Notes: a model not told the origin generated them from the sequence alone. Shown: positions 34,157 to 43,335, counted from the stretch's first letter. The stretch is DNA of 64,000 nucleotides from an uncultured Bacteroidales bacterium (GCA_946405435.1 CAMJHF010000014.1:1-64000); one strand, 5' to 3'. Made by a program: numbers and translations.

Positions 34157-36250
34157 TTAGTCTTCTTCCTTCTCCTGTGCTGCGTAGTCGGCGAGGAGCT
34201 TGGTCTGGACGTCACCCGGAACAGGCTGATAGTCGGCGAATTCCATGGTGAAGGTGGCGCTGCCGGCGGTCAGGGAACTAAGGGTGGTGGAGTAGCGGTA
34301 GAGCTCTGCCAGAGGCACGCGGGCCTTGAGGATTGCGAATCCCTTGTCGGCGCCCATGTCGCCGAGCATGCCGCGGCGGTTCTGCAGGTCGCTCATGACG
34401 GCGCCCTGATACTCGCTCGGGGTCATGACCTCCACGTTGTAGATAGGCTCAAGAATCTTCGGGCCTGCGTTGCGGAAGGCCTCGCGGAAGGCGTTGCGGC
34501 CGGCGATGATGAAGGCGATTTCCTTGGAGTCCACCGGGTGCATCTTGCCGTCGTACACGAAGACGCGGATGTCGCGGGCGTAGGAACCGGTCAGAGGGCC
34601 CTCGACCATTCTTTCCTTGATACCCTTGAGGATGGCGGGCATGAAACCGAGGTCGATTGCGCCGCCGACCACGCAGTTGTAGAACTCAAGCTTGCCGCCC
34701 CATTCCAGTTCGGTGATATCCTGGGTCTTGATGTTGAGCTGGGTCTCTTTGCCGTTGATCATGAACTTGGTGTTGAGCTCACCCTCTGCAGGGCAGACCA
34801 GCAGGTGAACCTCGCCGAACTGGCCGGCGCCGCCGGACTGCTTCTTGTGACGGTACTGGGCGCTTGCCACCTTGGTGATGGTCTCGCGGTAAGGTACCTT
34901 GGGGGCGAAGAGCTCGACCTCCAGGCCGAACTCGTTGTTCAGACGCCACTTGACGATGTTGATATGCTGCTCGCCGTTGCCGCTGAGGATGGTCTGGCGG
35001 AGTTCCTTGGAGTACTCGACCACCACGGTAGGATCCTGGGAAGAGATCTTCTTGAGGGCGTCGCCGAGCTTCTGGTCATCCTGCTGTACCTTGGCCTTGA
35101 TGGCGCAACGGTACTTGGGAGCGGGATACTGGATGCGGTCGTAGGTGATGTCGGCGCCGGGGATGCACAGGGTGGTGCTGGACTTGCTGTTCTTGAGTTT
35201 TACGGCGCAGCCGAAGTCACCTGCGTGGAGGCTGGTGACGGGCTCTTTCTTGGTGCCGGCCACTGCGTAGAAAGCGGAGAAACGATCCTTGCCGCCGGAT
35301 ACGGGATCCTCGAGGTCCATGCCGGTGGTGAGGGTTCCGCTCATTACCTTGAAGTAAGATACCTCGCCGAGGTGCTGCTCGACATCGTTCTTGTAGATGA
35401 ACAAGGAGGTGGGGCCGTCGGCCTTGACATCGGGTGCGGGTGCGACGTCCTTGATGAATTCCATGAGGCGCTTGACGCCGATGTCCTTCTTGCCGCATAC
35501 GCAGAACACGGGGTAGAGCTCGCCGCTCACGATACCCTTGTTCATGCCGCTGTGGATTTCTTCCTCGCTGAGGGTGCCTTCTTCGAAATACTTCTCCATG
35601 AGGGCGTCGTCGAATTCCGCTGCCTTCTCGATGAGCTGCTCGCGGTATTCTTCTGCCTGGTCGGCGAACTCGGCGGGGATGTCAAGCACCTGGTCGCCCT
35701 TGTAGTACTTCATGGTGAGCACGTCGATGACTCCGTCGAATGCTGCGCCTGAAGCGTTGGGGAACTGCACGTTGACGATCTTGCCCCCGAAAGTCTCCTT
35801 CATGGAATTCTGTACGTTGTCCCAGTCGGCCTTGTCGGCGTCCAGTTGGTTAACGGCTATGATCATGGGGAGGTTCTGGGCCTCCGCCCTGCGGACGAAG
35901 CTCTCGGTTCCCACTTCCACGCCCTGCTGTGCGTTGATCACGAGCACGCCGCTCTCGCATACGCGGAAAGCGGAATAGGCACCGCCGATGAAATCGTCTG
36001 AACCGGGGGCGTCGATGATGTTGATCTTGCCTCCCTCGAATTCGGCGTACATGGGGGTTGCGTAGATGGAACGCTGGTTGATTTTTTCAAGCTCGTTGGA
36101 GTCGGACAGGGTGTTCTTGTCCTCAATGGAGCCCATTCTGGAGATGACTTTGCCCTCGAAGAGCATGGCTTCCGCAAGGGTTGTCTTTCCGGACTTGGTG
36201 GCGCCCAGAAGAACGACGTTGCGGACCTCTTTGGTTTGGTATTCTTTCAT
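34157..36250 (-). CDS. fusA2: Elongation factor G paralogue EF-G2
   Basis: 697 residues with EF-G domain order. The GTP-binding domain has GATKSGKTT (P-loop), INIIDAPGSDDFIGG (switch II) and NQLD (G4). EF-G domains II-V follow, with PYRETI, HKKQSGGAGQFGEVHL and TPSEYQGAVMSDL. Canonical factors have DTPGHVDF and NKMD. Here the catalytic switch II His is Ser and the Lys of NKxD is Gln. The same changes mark the Bacteroides EF-G2, reported to translocate without GTP hydrolysis and to matter under starvation. The true housekeeping EF-G should lie elsewhere. Confidence 0.9.
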   Translation of the reverse strand: MKEYQTKEVRNVVLLGATKSGKTTLAEAMLFEGKVISRMGSIEDKNTLSDSNELEKINQRSIYATPMYAEFEGGKINIIDAPGSDDFIGGAYSAFRVCESGVLVINAQQGVEVGTESFVRRAEAQNLPMIIAVNQLDADKADWDNVQNSMKETFGGKIVNVQFPNASGAAFDGVIDVLTMKYYKGDQVLDIPAEFADQAEEYREQLIEKAAEFDDALMEKYFEEGTLSEEEIHSGMNKGIVSGELYPVFCVCGKKDIGVKRLMEFIKDVAPAPDVKADGPTSLFIYKNDVEQHLGEVSYFKVMSGTLTTGMDLEDPVSGGKDRFSAFYAVAGTKKEPVTSLHAGDFGCAVKLKNSKSSTTLCIPGADITYDRIQYPAPKYRCAIKAKVQQDDQKLGDALKKISSQDPTVVVEYSKELRQTILSGNGEQHINIVKWRLNNEFGLEVELFAPKVPYRETITKVASAQYRHKKQSGGAGQFGEVHLLVCPAEGELNTKFMINGKETQLNIKTQDITELEWGGKLEFYNCVVGGAIDLGFMPAILKGIKERMVEGPLTGSYARDIRVFVYDGKMHPVDSKEIAFIIAGRNAFREAFRNAGPKILEPIYNVEVMTPSEYQGAVMSDLQNRRGMLGDMGADKGFAILKARVPLAELYRYSTTLSSLTAGSATFTMEFADYQPVPGDVQTKLLADYAAQEKEED

Positions 36251-36281
36251 TGTATCAGGTGTTGTTAATTATCAAAGTCTG

Positions 36282-36289
36282 CAAATCTA
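36282..36289 (-). promoter_or_regulatory. -7 element of fusA2
   Basis: Minus-strand TAGATTTG, 31 bases upstream of ATG 36250, immediately past the stop of the 59-codon frame. Confidence 0.65.
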
Positions 36290-36295
36290 CTAATT

Positions 36296-36475
36296 TTAAC
36301 ACCGATTTCCAAAATAATCATCAAAGACCTGGGTGCCGGAATATCCTAATTCCCTAAAAAGCAGTTCGTCCATGTCGTCCGGACACACTCCGAGACGCCT
36401 GCAAACGGCCTCGAAACTGCTGCAGGTCCCTGTCTCCAGCAGCGAGGCGAATCTTTCGTAAACTTTTTCTTTCAT
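36296..36475 (-). CDS. Small 59-residue protein of unknown function upstream of fusA2
   Basis: ATG 36475 to TAA 36296. It begins MKEKVYERFASLLETG, then SSFEAVCRRLGVCPDDMDELL and RELGYSGTQVFDDYFG. This looks like a compact helix-turn-helix-like protein with sensible composition. Similar short proteins are, to my knowledge, frequent hypothetical genes in Bacteroidales. It precedes fusA2 by 45 bases on the same strand. Function unknown. Confidence 0.55.
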   Translation of the reverse strand: MKEKVYERFASLLETGTCSSFEAVCRRLGVCPDDMDELLFRELGYSGTQVFDDYFGNRC

Positions 36476-36681
36476 AATTCATTTTAAAGTCTTTTGGTGG
36501 AATCCCCTTCCTCCCGGGGTGAAATGTGCTGCAAAATTGGACAGTTGTAACGAATAATACAACTTTTTGGAGGGGGTAAATAAGGGGGTAAAATAAAATA
36601 TTGCGGATTTTTATAATATTTGTCTGATTTTTATAGAAAAATGTCCATAAAATCGCTATAGCACAAGCCGTTACGAACAAT

Positions 36682-36689
36682 TAAATTTG
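36682..36689 (+). promoter_or_regulatory. -7 element of the XRE regulator gene
   Basis: TAAATTTG, 17 bases before ATG 36707, downstream of a very AT-rich stretch (36580-36680). Confidence 0.6.
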
Positions 36690-36706
36690 CTCCGGAAACG
36701 ACGTAT

Positions 36707-37054
36707 ATGGGTAAAGTCCACGAATACTTGAAGATTCTGCGGCAGCGAAAAGGCCTGTCCCAGGACGAAATGGCCGACAAGATGGGTATCGAGCGCTCGA
36801 CGTACAGCAATTTCGAGCTGGGCAAGACCAACCTTTTCAGCCCAAACCTTGCCAAGGCCGCCCAGGTTCTCGAAGTAAGCGAGGATGAAATACTTATAGG
36901 CGCTTATTCTGAGCGCGGTTACCTGTCGGAAGGCGGGCTCTCGGACCGTATCGACATCCTGTCCGCCAAAGTCGAGGCGGTGGACTCCCGTCTCGAAACC
37001 CTCACTGGCATAGTAAACAATCTGGTACAGAAAATCGACGCCCGCAAGAAATAA
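36707..37054 (+). CDS. XRE-family helix-turn-helix regulator
   Basis: 115 residues. The N-terminal Cro/CI-type HTH spans about 5-62 (LKILRQRKGLSQDEMADKMGIERSTYSNFELGKTNLF). A short coiled coil follows (LSDRIDILSAKVEAVDSRLETL..), suggesting oligomerisation. Regulated genes are unknown. It lies 27 bases upstream of rnhB on the same strand. Confidence 0.88.
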   Translation: MGKVHEYLKILRQRKGLSQDEMADKMGIERSTYSNFELGKTNLFSPNLAKAAQVLEVSEDEILIGAYSERGYLSEGGLSDRIDILSAKVEAVDSRLETLTGIVNNLVQKIDARKK

Positions 37055-37068
37055 TCCGGCTTTTTGTT

Positions 37069-37076
37069 TACCTTTG
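37069..37076 (+). promoter_or_regulatory. -7 element directly before rnhB
   Basis: TACCTTTG ending five bases before ATG 37082. No good -33 element is present. Confidence 0.4.
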
Positions 37077-37081
37077 TATCC

Positions 37082-37693
37082 ATGCCGCAAAGAATCAATC
37101 TGCTGAGCTGTATGGAACAGGGCCGCATTGAGGCCGGCTGTGATGAGGCCGGACGCGGGCCGCTTGCGGGTCCCGTGTACGCCGCCGCGGTCATTTTGCC
37201 GTCCGATTTCTTCCACCCCTTGCTCAACGACTCGAAGCAGATGACGCGCAAGGCGCGCGAAACCCTTCGCCCCATCATCGAGCGTGAGGCCGCAGCCTGG
37301 GCGGTAACGGCCGTGCAGGCAGAGGAAATAGACAGGCTCAACATACTCTGGGCCAGCGTCACGGCCATGCAGAGGGCCGTCGCAGCCCTCGGAACCCGGC
37401 CGGATTTCCTGCTCGTCGACGGCAACTGCTTCCGCCCCTTCGACGGCATACCCTATGCAACAGTCGTTCACGGCGACGCCACCTACGCCTCGATCGCCGC
37501 CGCGTCGGTGCTTGCAAAAACCTACAGGGACGAGCGTATGGAAGAGCTCGCCCGGCAGTATCCCGGCTATGGATGGGAGCACAACGCCGGCTATCCTACC
37601 CCGGAACACATCCAGGCCATACGGCGCCTCGGCCTTACCCCCGAACACCGCCGGAGCTTCCACCCCAAAGAATTGGAACCAACATTGTTTTGA
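37082..37693 (+). CDS. rnhB: Ribonuclease HII
   Basis: 203 residues from ATG 37082 ([11 protein letters not shown]). Active-site motifs are [19 protein letters not shown] (Asp-Glu), FLLVDGN (Asp), [23 protein letters not shown] (Asp) and the [15 protein letters not shown] tail. It removes ribonucleotides and RNA primers from DNA. One base separates its stop from the next gene. Confidence 0.95.
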   Translation: MPQRINLLSCMEQGRIEAGCDEAGRGPLAGPVYAAAVILPSDFFHPLLNDSKQMTRKARETLRPIIEREAAAWAVTAVQAEEIDRLNILWASVTAMQRAVAALGTRPDFLLVDGNCFRPFDGIPYATVVHGDATYASIAAASVLAKTYRDERMEELARQYPGYGWEHNAGYPTPEHIQAIRRLGLTPEHRRSFHPKELEPTLF

Positions 37694-37694
37694 T

Positions 37695-39800
37695 ATGAAA
37701 AGAGTACTTGCGGCGCTTGCCTGCGCCTTGTTTCTGATGCCAGCCTCACTTCGTGCCGACGAAGGCATGTGGCTGCTTCCCCTGCTCGAAAAGATGAACG
37801 CCGACGCCCTGAAGAACCTCGGTTCGCGTCTCACTCCCGAGCAGATCTACAGCGTCAACAATTCTTCCATCAAGGATGCGATCGTGCAGTTCGGAGGCGG
37901 CTGCACCGGTGAGATCATCTCCGGCAGCGGCCTTCTGGTCACCAACCATCACTGCGGCTATGGCAGCATCCAGGCCCTTTCCACCCCCGAGCACAACTAT
38001 CTGGAAGACGGTTACTGGGCCATGAGTCCCGCCGACGAACTGCCTGTTCCTGGACTCACCGTCCGTTTCCTGCAGAGCATGACCGACGTCACGGACACTC
38101 TCGCCGCCGGAGCCGACCGCCAGGCCCTTATTGCGGACGCCCAGAAGGCCAATCCCAACTGCCAGGTCCGCATCACCAGCTTCTTCAACGAGAACGTCTT
38201 CTACCTGATAGTCTCCAAAATCTACAGGGACGTGCGTTTCGTAGGCGCACCTCCGGCATCGGCCGGAAAGTTCGGAGGCGACACCGACAACTGGATGTGG
38301 CCCCGTCATACCTGCGACTTCTCCATGTTCCGCGTCTATGCAGGCCCCGACAATGAGCCTGCAGACTACTCCCCGGAGAACGTTCCCATGGTGCCCCGCC
38401 AGTTCCTCGGAGTGTCGCTCAAGGGCGTACAGGAGGGCGATTTTGCCATGATTATGGGCTACCCGGGCAGCACCCAGCGTTTCCAGACCGCCGCGCAGCT
38501 CGAGGAGATGCTGGAGTCCAACAACATCCGCATCGCCGCCCGCGGCGTGCGTCAGGACATACTCTGGAAGGCCATGCGCGCCGATGAGAAGGTGGGCCTG
38601 CAGTACGCCAGCAAGTATTCCGGCTCATCCAACGGCTGGAAGAAATGGATAGGGGAGAAAGAGGCCTTCGAAGCCCTCGAAATCATCCCCCGCCAGAAGC
38701 AGAAGGAAGAGGAACTTGAGGCATGGATCAATGCGGACCCTTCACGCAAAGAGGCCTGGGGCGGCGCCGTGGCGAGGATTGCCGAAAATGTAGCCGCGAC
38801 CAAGGCTCCCATCGAGTCCTTTACCCTACTCAACGAGAGCATAGGCCGCATCGAGCTTCTGGGATTTGCCGCCGCAGTGTCGCGCACTGTCGAGATGGTG
38901 CGTAACGCCGCTGCCGCCAATCCCGCCGAGGCAGTGGACGAAAAGGAAGCCCTCTCCGAGGTCGTGGAGATGCTCCGCGGTCAGTACAAAGACTACAATG
39001 CCGACGTGGACCACGATGTGGCAGTGGCCATGATAGACTTCTACAAGGCCAACGCAGGCGAGAATACCATCAAGATAGGCGGCAAGGACATCCGCAAGCT
39101 CGACACCCGGAAACTGGTGGACAACATGTTCAAAAAGAGCATCTTCACCTCCGAGCAGAAGCTCGCTTCCAAGCCCATAACCGACAAACTTCTGGCCTCC
39201 GACCCTGCCGTGCAGATGGCCAATGCGCTTATCGGCGCCATGATGCCCCTGCGCAACCAGATCATGAGCTCCCAGCCCCAGCTTGCCGAGGCCACCAAGG
39301 CCTACGCCGCCAGCCTTCTGGAGTGGAAGAAGGACGAGCCCCAGTATCCAGACGCCAACATGACCTGCCGTCTCACCTACGGTACCGTCAAGAGCTACGA
39401 ACCCAAGGACGGCGTGCTCTACAAGTACTACACCACCCTCGAAGGCGTGATGGAGAAGGAGGATCCCGACAATTACGAATTCCGCGTCCCTGCGCGCCTG
39501 AAGGAAATATACGAGGCCAAAGACTATGGCCAGTACGCCAACGAGAAGGGTGAGCTGGTGACATGCTTTCTGACCAACCTGGACATCACCGGCGGCAATT
39601 CCGGCAGCCCCGTCATGGACGCCGACGGCAACCTTATCGGTCTCGCCTTCGACGGCAACTGGGAAGCTATGAGTAGCGACGTGATGTTCGAGCCCAAGCT
39701 CCAGAGGGTGATCTGCGTCGATATACGCTATGTGTTGTTGATGATGGACAAGTTCGGAGGTGCTGGATACCTGCTGAACGAAATGAATATTGTGCGATAA
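37695..39800 (+). CDS. S46 family dipeptidyl-peptidase, DPP7-type
   Basis: 701 residues from ATG 37695 with a signal peptide ending LRADEG. The chymotrypsin-fold catalytic His lies in LLVTNHHCGYGS, Asp in the FGGDTDNWMWPRH region, and Ser in TGGNSGSPVMDADGNLIGLAFDGNWEAM. The Gly in FDGNWE is at the position that is Gly in DPP7 and Arg in DPP11. Preference for hydrophobic rather than acidic P1 residues is therefore predicted. It acts in the periplasm, releasing dipeptides for peptide-fermenting growth. Confidence 0.92.
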   Translation: MKRVLAALACALFLMPASLRADEGMWLLPLLEKMNADALKNLGSRLTPEQIYSVNNSSIKDAIVQFGGGCTGEIISGSGLLVTNHHCGYGSIQALSTPEHNYLEDGYWAMSPADELPVPGLTVRFLQSMTDVTDTLAAGADRQALIADAQKANPNCQVRITSFFNENVFYLIVSKIYRDVRFVGAPPASAGKFGGDTDNWMWPRHTCDFSMFRVYAGPDNEPADYSPENVPMVPRQFLGVSLKGVQEGDFAMIMGYPGSTQRFQTAAQLEEMLESNNIRIAARGVRQDILWKAMRADEKVGLQYASKYSGSSNGWKKWIGEKEAFEALEIIPRQKQKEEELEAWINADPSRKEAWGGAVARIAENVAATKAPIESFTLLNESIGRIELLGFAAAVSRTVEMVRNAAAANPAEAVDEKEALSEVVEMLRGQYKDYNADVDHDVAVAMIDFYKANAGENTIKIGGKDIRKLDTRKLVDNMFKKSIFTSEQKLASKPITDKLLASDPAVQMANALIGAMMPLRNQIMSSQPQLAEATKAYAASLLEWKKDEPQYPDANMTCRLTYGTVKSYEPKDGVLYKYYTTLEGVMEKEDPDNYEFRVPARLKEIYEAKDYGQYANEKGELVTCFLTNLDITGGNSGSPVMDADGNLIGLAFDGNWEAMSSDVMFEPKLQRVICVDIRYVLLMMDKFGGAGYLLNEMNIVR

Positions 39801-40855
39801 TGACTGAAAACCAAATACTTGAGATACTTCGGGCCGTACACCATCCGGCCCAGCATGACAGGGACGTCGTGGAGTTGGGGATGGTGAACAAAATACAAGT
39901 AGACGGCGGGGAGGTGACCGTGACGCTTGGCTTTCCCAAGCGGCGCGACCCTCTGGCCGAATATCTGATAGGAGCGACGCGCGCAGCCCTTATCCGCGCA
40001 GGAGTCAAAGACCCTGAGGTCAAGACCGTAGTCCTGGAAGATGCGGCGCCCAAAAAGAAGGGCGTTGAATTCGATACCGAATGCCTCCGGCATGTCCGCC
40101 ACATTGTGGGCGTGGCCTCCGGCAAGGGTGGCGTGGGCAAGTCCACCGTGGCTGTCAACCTGGCCTGCGCCCTGGCGCGCCTGGGCTACAAGGTGGGCCT
40201 GGCCGATGCCGACGTGTACGGCCCCTCCGTACCCTTGATGACCGGTACCGAAGGCCTGCAGCCCATGGCAGAAGATATTGACGGCAAGCAGCTTATCATC
40301 CCTCTGGAGAAATACGGAGTCAAATGGATGAGCATCGGCTATTTCGCCGACCGCGGGCAGGCGCTCATCTGGCGCGGCCCCATGGCGAGCAACGCCCTCA
40401 AGCAGATGATCTTGCAAGTAAAGTGGGAGGTGCTGGACTTCCTTCTGGTGGACATGCCCCCGGGAACCGGCGACATCCATATCAGCCTGCTGCAGGATAT
40501 TCCCATGGAGGGCGCCGTCCTGGTCACCACTCCCCAGGAAGTGGCTCTTTCTGATGTTGAGAAAGGAGCCAACATGTTCCGCAACAAAAGTATCGACCGG
40601 CCTATCTTCGGCCTGATTGAGAATATGGCATGGTTCACGCCTGCCGAGCATCCCGACGAGAAGTATTTCATCTTCGGCCGTGACGGCGGTGCCCGTATGG
40701 CGGAAGACCTTGGTATAGAGCTTCTTGGACGCATTCCTCTGGTGCAGGGCATCCGCGAGAGCGGCGACGCCGGCACTCCCGCAGCCCTTGGCACCGGGCC
40801 CGATGCCGCCGCCTTCCTTGACCTTGCCGGCCGCCTGGCCGCCAAACTTGGCTAG
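39800..40855 (+). CDS. Mrp/ApbC-family iron-sulfur carrier ATPase
   Basis: 351 residues. An N-terminal MIP18-like domain (about 1-90) precedes the P-loop ATPase, with VASGKGGVGKSTVAVNLA, DADVYGPSVP and LVDMPPGTGD. The stop of the peptidase and this ATG share a base (TAATG). The CxxC found near the C-terminus of many Mrp proteins is absent; the corresponding region reads ENMAWFTPAEHPDEKYFIFG. That form is usual in Bacteroidota, so cluster binding would need other ligands. Confidence 0.88.
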   Translation: MTENQILEILRAVHHPAQHDRDVVELGMVNKIQVDGGEVTVTLGFPKRRDPLAEYLIGATRAALIRAGVKDPEVKTVVLEDAAPKKKGVEFDTECLRHVRHIVGVASGKGGVGKSTVAVNLACALARLGYKVGLADADVYGPSVPLMTGTEGLQPMAEDIDGKQLIIPLEKYGVKWMSIGYFADRGQALIWRGPMASNALKQMILQVKWEVLDFLLVDMPPGTGDIHISLLQDIPMEGAVLVTTPQEVALSDVEKGANMFRNKSIDRPIFGLIENMAWFTPAEHPDEKYFIFGRDGGARMAEDLGIELLGRIPLVQGIRESGDAGTPAALGTGPDAAAFLDLAGRLAAKLG

Positions 40856-40858
40856 CAC

Positions 40859-41809
40859 ATGGAAGTCCGAGCCAAAAAGTCTCTGGGCCAGCACTTCCTG
40901 ACCGACCAGTCCATCGCCCGCCGAATCGTCGATACGCTGTCGGAGGGGACCTCTGCTCCGCAGAACCATGGCCGCCCGTGGCCATTTGAACGGGAGGGGC
41001 CCGCGCCGTCAGGCGTGGGAGGGATGAGCGAAGCGAAGTTCTGCGGAGCAGAGGTCTCCTCCGGCAGCGTGCGAGACGTTCTGGAAATCGGCCCCGGTAT
41101 GGGAGTTCTGACGCAGTACCTGCTGCAGAGGGAAGACATTTACCTTAAGGCAGTTGAGCTGGACGGAGAGTCTGTAGACTACCTGCTGACGCATTTCCCC
41201 GGCATACAGGGTCGTCTGCTGCAGGCCGACTTCCTGCGCCTTCCCCTCGACCGCATATTCCCGGGACAGTTTCGCATCATAGGCAACTTCCCCTACAACA
41301 TCTCCTCCCAGATCTTCTTCAAGGTCCTGGACTACAAGGACCGCATCCCCGAAGTGGTGGGCATGGTGCAGAAAGAGGTGGCCGAGCGCATCGCCGAGAA
41401 GCCGGGGAGCAAAACCTACGGCATCCTGAGCGTACTTCTCCAGGCCTGGTATGACATCGAGTACTGCTTTACCGTGGGCTCCGGAGCCTTCAACCCTCAG
41501 CCCAAGGTGCAGTCGGCAGTGATACGTCTGACGCGCAATGGCCGCACGGAACTCGGGTGCGACGAAAAGCTGTTCAAGACCGTCGTGAAAACGGCCTTCA
41601 ACCAGCGGCGCAAAACGCTCCGTAACGCCCTCAAGCCGCTGATTCCCAAAGAATTCAAGGCGGACGCTGCCATCCGCCTTGAACAAACCAACTTATGGAA
41701 TACTGACAATAGTTTAAGTCCGGCTGAACTTCTTGACCTGAGGGCCGAGCGGCTCGGAGTCGAGGACTACGTCCTGCTCACCCGCGCCATATCGGAGCTT
41801 AGTGCCTGA
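40859..41809 (+). CDS. rsmA: 16S rRNA dimethyladenosine transferase with an in-frame palindromic insertion
   Basis: 316 residues, against about 265-275 normally. KKSLGQHFLTDQSIARRIVDTL leads directly into about 41 extra residues (about 28-68, including TSAPQNHGRPWPF and FCGAEVSSG). SAM motif I (VLEIGPGMGVLTQYL) follows, then IIGNFPYNISSQI (motif IV) and FNQRRKTLRNAL. The enzyme dimethylates two adjacent adenosines of helix 45 in 16S rRNA. The extra segment is a 123-bp palindromic element in frame, placed between the N-terminal helix and the SAM domain, where it may be tolerated as a surface loop. Confidence 0.93.
   Translation: MEVRAKKSLGQHFLTDQSIARRIVDTLSEGTSAPQNHGRPWPFEREGPAPSGVGGMSEAKFCGAEVSSGSVRDVLEIGPGMGVLTQYLLQREDIYLKAVELDGESVDYLLTHFPGIQGRLLQADFLRLPLDRIFPGQFRIIGNFPYNISSQIFFKVLDYKDRIPEVVGMVQKEVAERIAEKPGSKTYGILSVLLQAWYDIEYCFTVGSGAFNPQPKVQSAVIRLTRNGRTELGCDEKLFKTVVKTAFNQRRKTLRNALKPLIPKEFKADAAIRLEQTNLWNTDNSLSPAELLDLRAERLGVEDYVLLTRAISELSA
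40941..41063. repeat. 123-bp palindromic insertion inside rsmA
   Basis: The terminal inverted repeats are 26 bp with one mismatch. The left arm begins CGGAGGGGACCTCTGC (40941-40966). The right arm begins GTTCTGCGGAGCAGAGG (41038-41063). An inner palindrome ATGGCC..GGCCAT lies near 40968-40985. The length of 41 codons keeps the host frame open. Confidence 0.88.
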
Positions 41810-41829
41810 TAGAGGATAGTTGTGTTATC

Positions 41830-43335
41830 TTAATACTTAATCCCCTTGGCCTTGCTCACGAGGTCCAGCAGGCTGCGGCGGAGGCCCAAGGGGTCCACGC
41901 CGCCGGCGGGCTTCTCGGCGGGCTTTATGAGGTCGTAGGCCATGTCGAGGCTGGCGGAGCCTTTGTACTCTGAATCCCTGAGGGTGAGGGCAAAAGCGGC
42001 AATGCCGGCCGCAAAGCCGAATTCGGCAGAAGGCTTGAACCCGGAAACAGCGGGTATTCCGGTATTGACCTCCAGTGACCGGCTCTCCTCGCCCAGTGCC
42101 TTCTTGTAGCGGACCTCTATAAGCGCTGCGTTGGCATGCTGGGTGTAGGTCTCGGCGGGAATCAGCTCGTAGAGGGCTGTGATGGTCTGCCCGGCGCCCA
42201 CTTCGCCCGCATCTTTCTTGTCATTCTCGAAGTCGTCGCTGCTCATGACGCGGTTCTCGTAGCCTATCAGGCGGTAGCTGTCCACATTTTCGGTAAAGAC
42301 CACCTGCACCTTGGTGTCGTTAGCCACGCTCACGAAGCGGGAACGCTCGTGCACGAACACCTTCATCATCTCTTCTTCGCAGTCGATGTAGTTGTAGGTG
42401 CCATTGCCGTGGTTGGAGAGACTCTCCATGCGTGCGTCTGCGTAATTGCCTGTGCCGAAGCCCATTATGCTCAGGTAGATGCCCTTGTCCAGGTAGCTTT
42501 CCACCATCTCGACGAGAGCCTCGGTGGAAGTGACACCCACGTTGAAGTCGCCGTCGGTGCACATAATGATGCGGTTGTTGCCGCCCTTGATGTAGTGCTC
42601 CACAGCCTCGTCATAGGCCATCTTCATGGCCTGGCCGCCGGCAGTGGAGCCGCTGGCCAGCAGTGACTTGATGGCTTTCTTTATCTTGGAGGCGTCCTTT
42701 GCCAGCGTGGACTCAAGCACCCTCTTCACGCTGCCGGAATAGGTGATGATGGCCACCCTGTCGGTAGGGCGCATCTCGTCCACCAGGTTGCAAAGGCCGC
42801 TCTTGAGCAGTTCGATGCGGTCGTCGCCGGACATGGAACCTGAGGTATCGATGAGGAATATGAAGTTGGCAGCGGGCGTTTCGGACGCACTCAATTCCTT
42901 GCCTTTCAGCCCGATGCGCAGCAGTTTGTGCCCTTCGGTCCAGGGGCAGTCGCCGATTTCGGCATTCACGGCAAGTGTCTCGTCACCGGTGGGAGAAGGG
43001 TAGTCGAAGGTGAAATAGTTGAGGAACTCCTCGGTGCGGATGGCGTCGGGCGAGGGCATTACACCGCGGCTCAGGCACCTTCTTGCATATGCATAAGCAG
43101 CGCCGTCGGCATCGATGGAAAAAGATGATGAGGGCTGCTCGGACACCTTTATGAAAGGATTTTCGACAATCTGGTCAAAACTGTCGCCCTCCGATGGGTC
43201 CGGCATGCCTGCGTCGGCCATTTCGTACATGTTCGAGCCGGGAGCCATGAAGGCCCCGTCCATAAATCCCTTGCTGCAGGAAACAGTCAGAGCGGCCAGG
43301 GCTGCTGCTGTGAAGAATCTGCTGTATTTTTTCAT
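41830..43335 (-). CDS. VWA-domain lipoprotein (YfbK-like)
   Basis: 501 residues from ATG 43335. The signal peptide has lipobox LTVSC. A YfbK-type N-terminal region follows (FSIDADGAAYAYARRCL.., RTEEFLNYFTFDYPSP). The von Willebrand A domain has the MIDAS motif FLIDTSGSMSG with TYSG and CTDGDFNVG, and the C-terminal domain is DUF3520-like. Family members are surface or periplasmic metal-dependent adhesion or scaffold proteins of unclear role. The gene converges on rsmA with 20 bases between stops. Confidence 0.88.
   Translation of the reverse strand: MKKYSRFFTAAALAALTVSCSKGFMDGAFMAPGSNMYEMADAGMPDPSEGDSFDQIVENPFIKVSEQPSSSFSIDADGAAYAYARRCLSRGVMPSPDAIRTEEFLNYFTFDYPSPTGDETLAVNAEIGDCPWTEGHKLLRIGLKGKELSASETPAANFIFLIDTSGSMSGDDRIELLKSGLCNLVDEMRPTDRVAIITYSGSVKRVLESTLAKDASKIKKAIKSLLASGSTAGGQAMKMAYDEAVEHYIKGGNNRIIMCTDGDFNVGVTSTEALVEMVESYLDKGIYLSIMGFGTGNYADARMESLSNHGNGTYNYIDCEEEMMKVFVHERSRFVSVANDTKVQVVFTENVDSYRLIGYENRVMSSDDFENDKKDAGEVGAGQTITALYELIPAETYTQHANAALIEVRYKKALGEESRSLEVNTGIPAVSGFKPSAEFGFAAGIAAFALTLRDSEYKGSASLDMAYDLIKPAEKPAGGVDPLGLRRSLLDLVSKAKGIKY

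Noticed and set aside
34079..35752. 557-codon plus-strand frame opposite fusA2
   Set aside because: Antisense shadow; its Leu/Ala/Val/Gly-rich composition mirrors the codon bias of fusA2.
37455..37694. Upstream extension of the S46 peptidase by 80 codons
   Set aside because: It overlaps rnhB out of frame. The ATG at 37695 begins a proper signal peptide.
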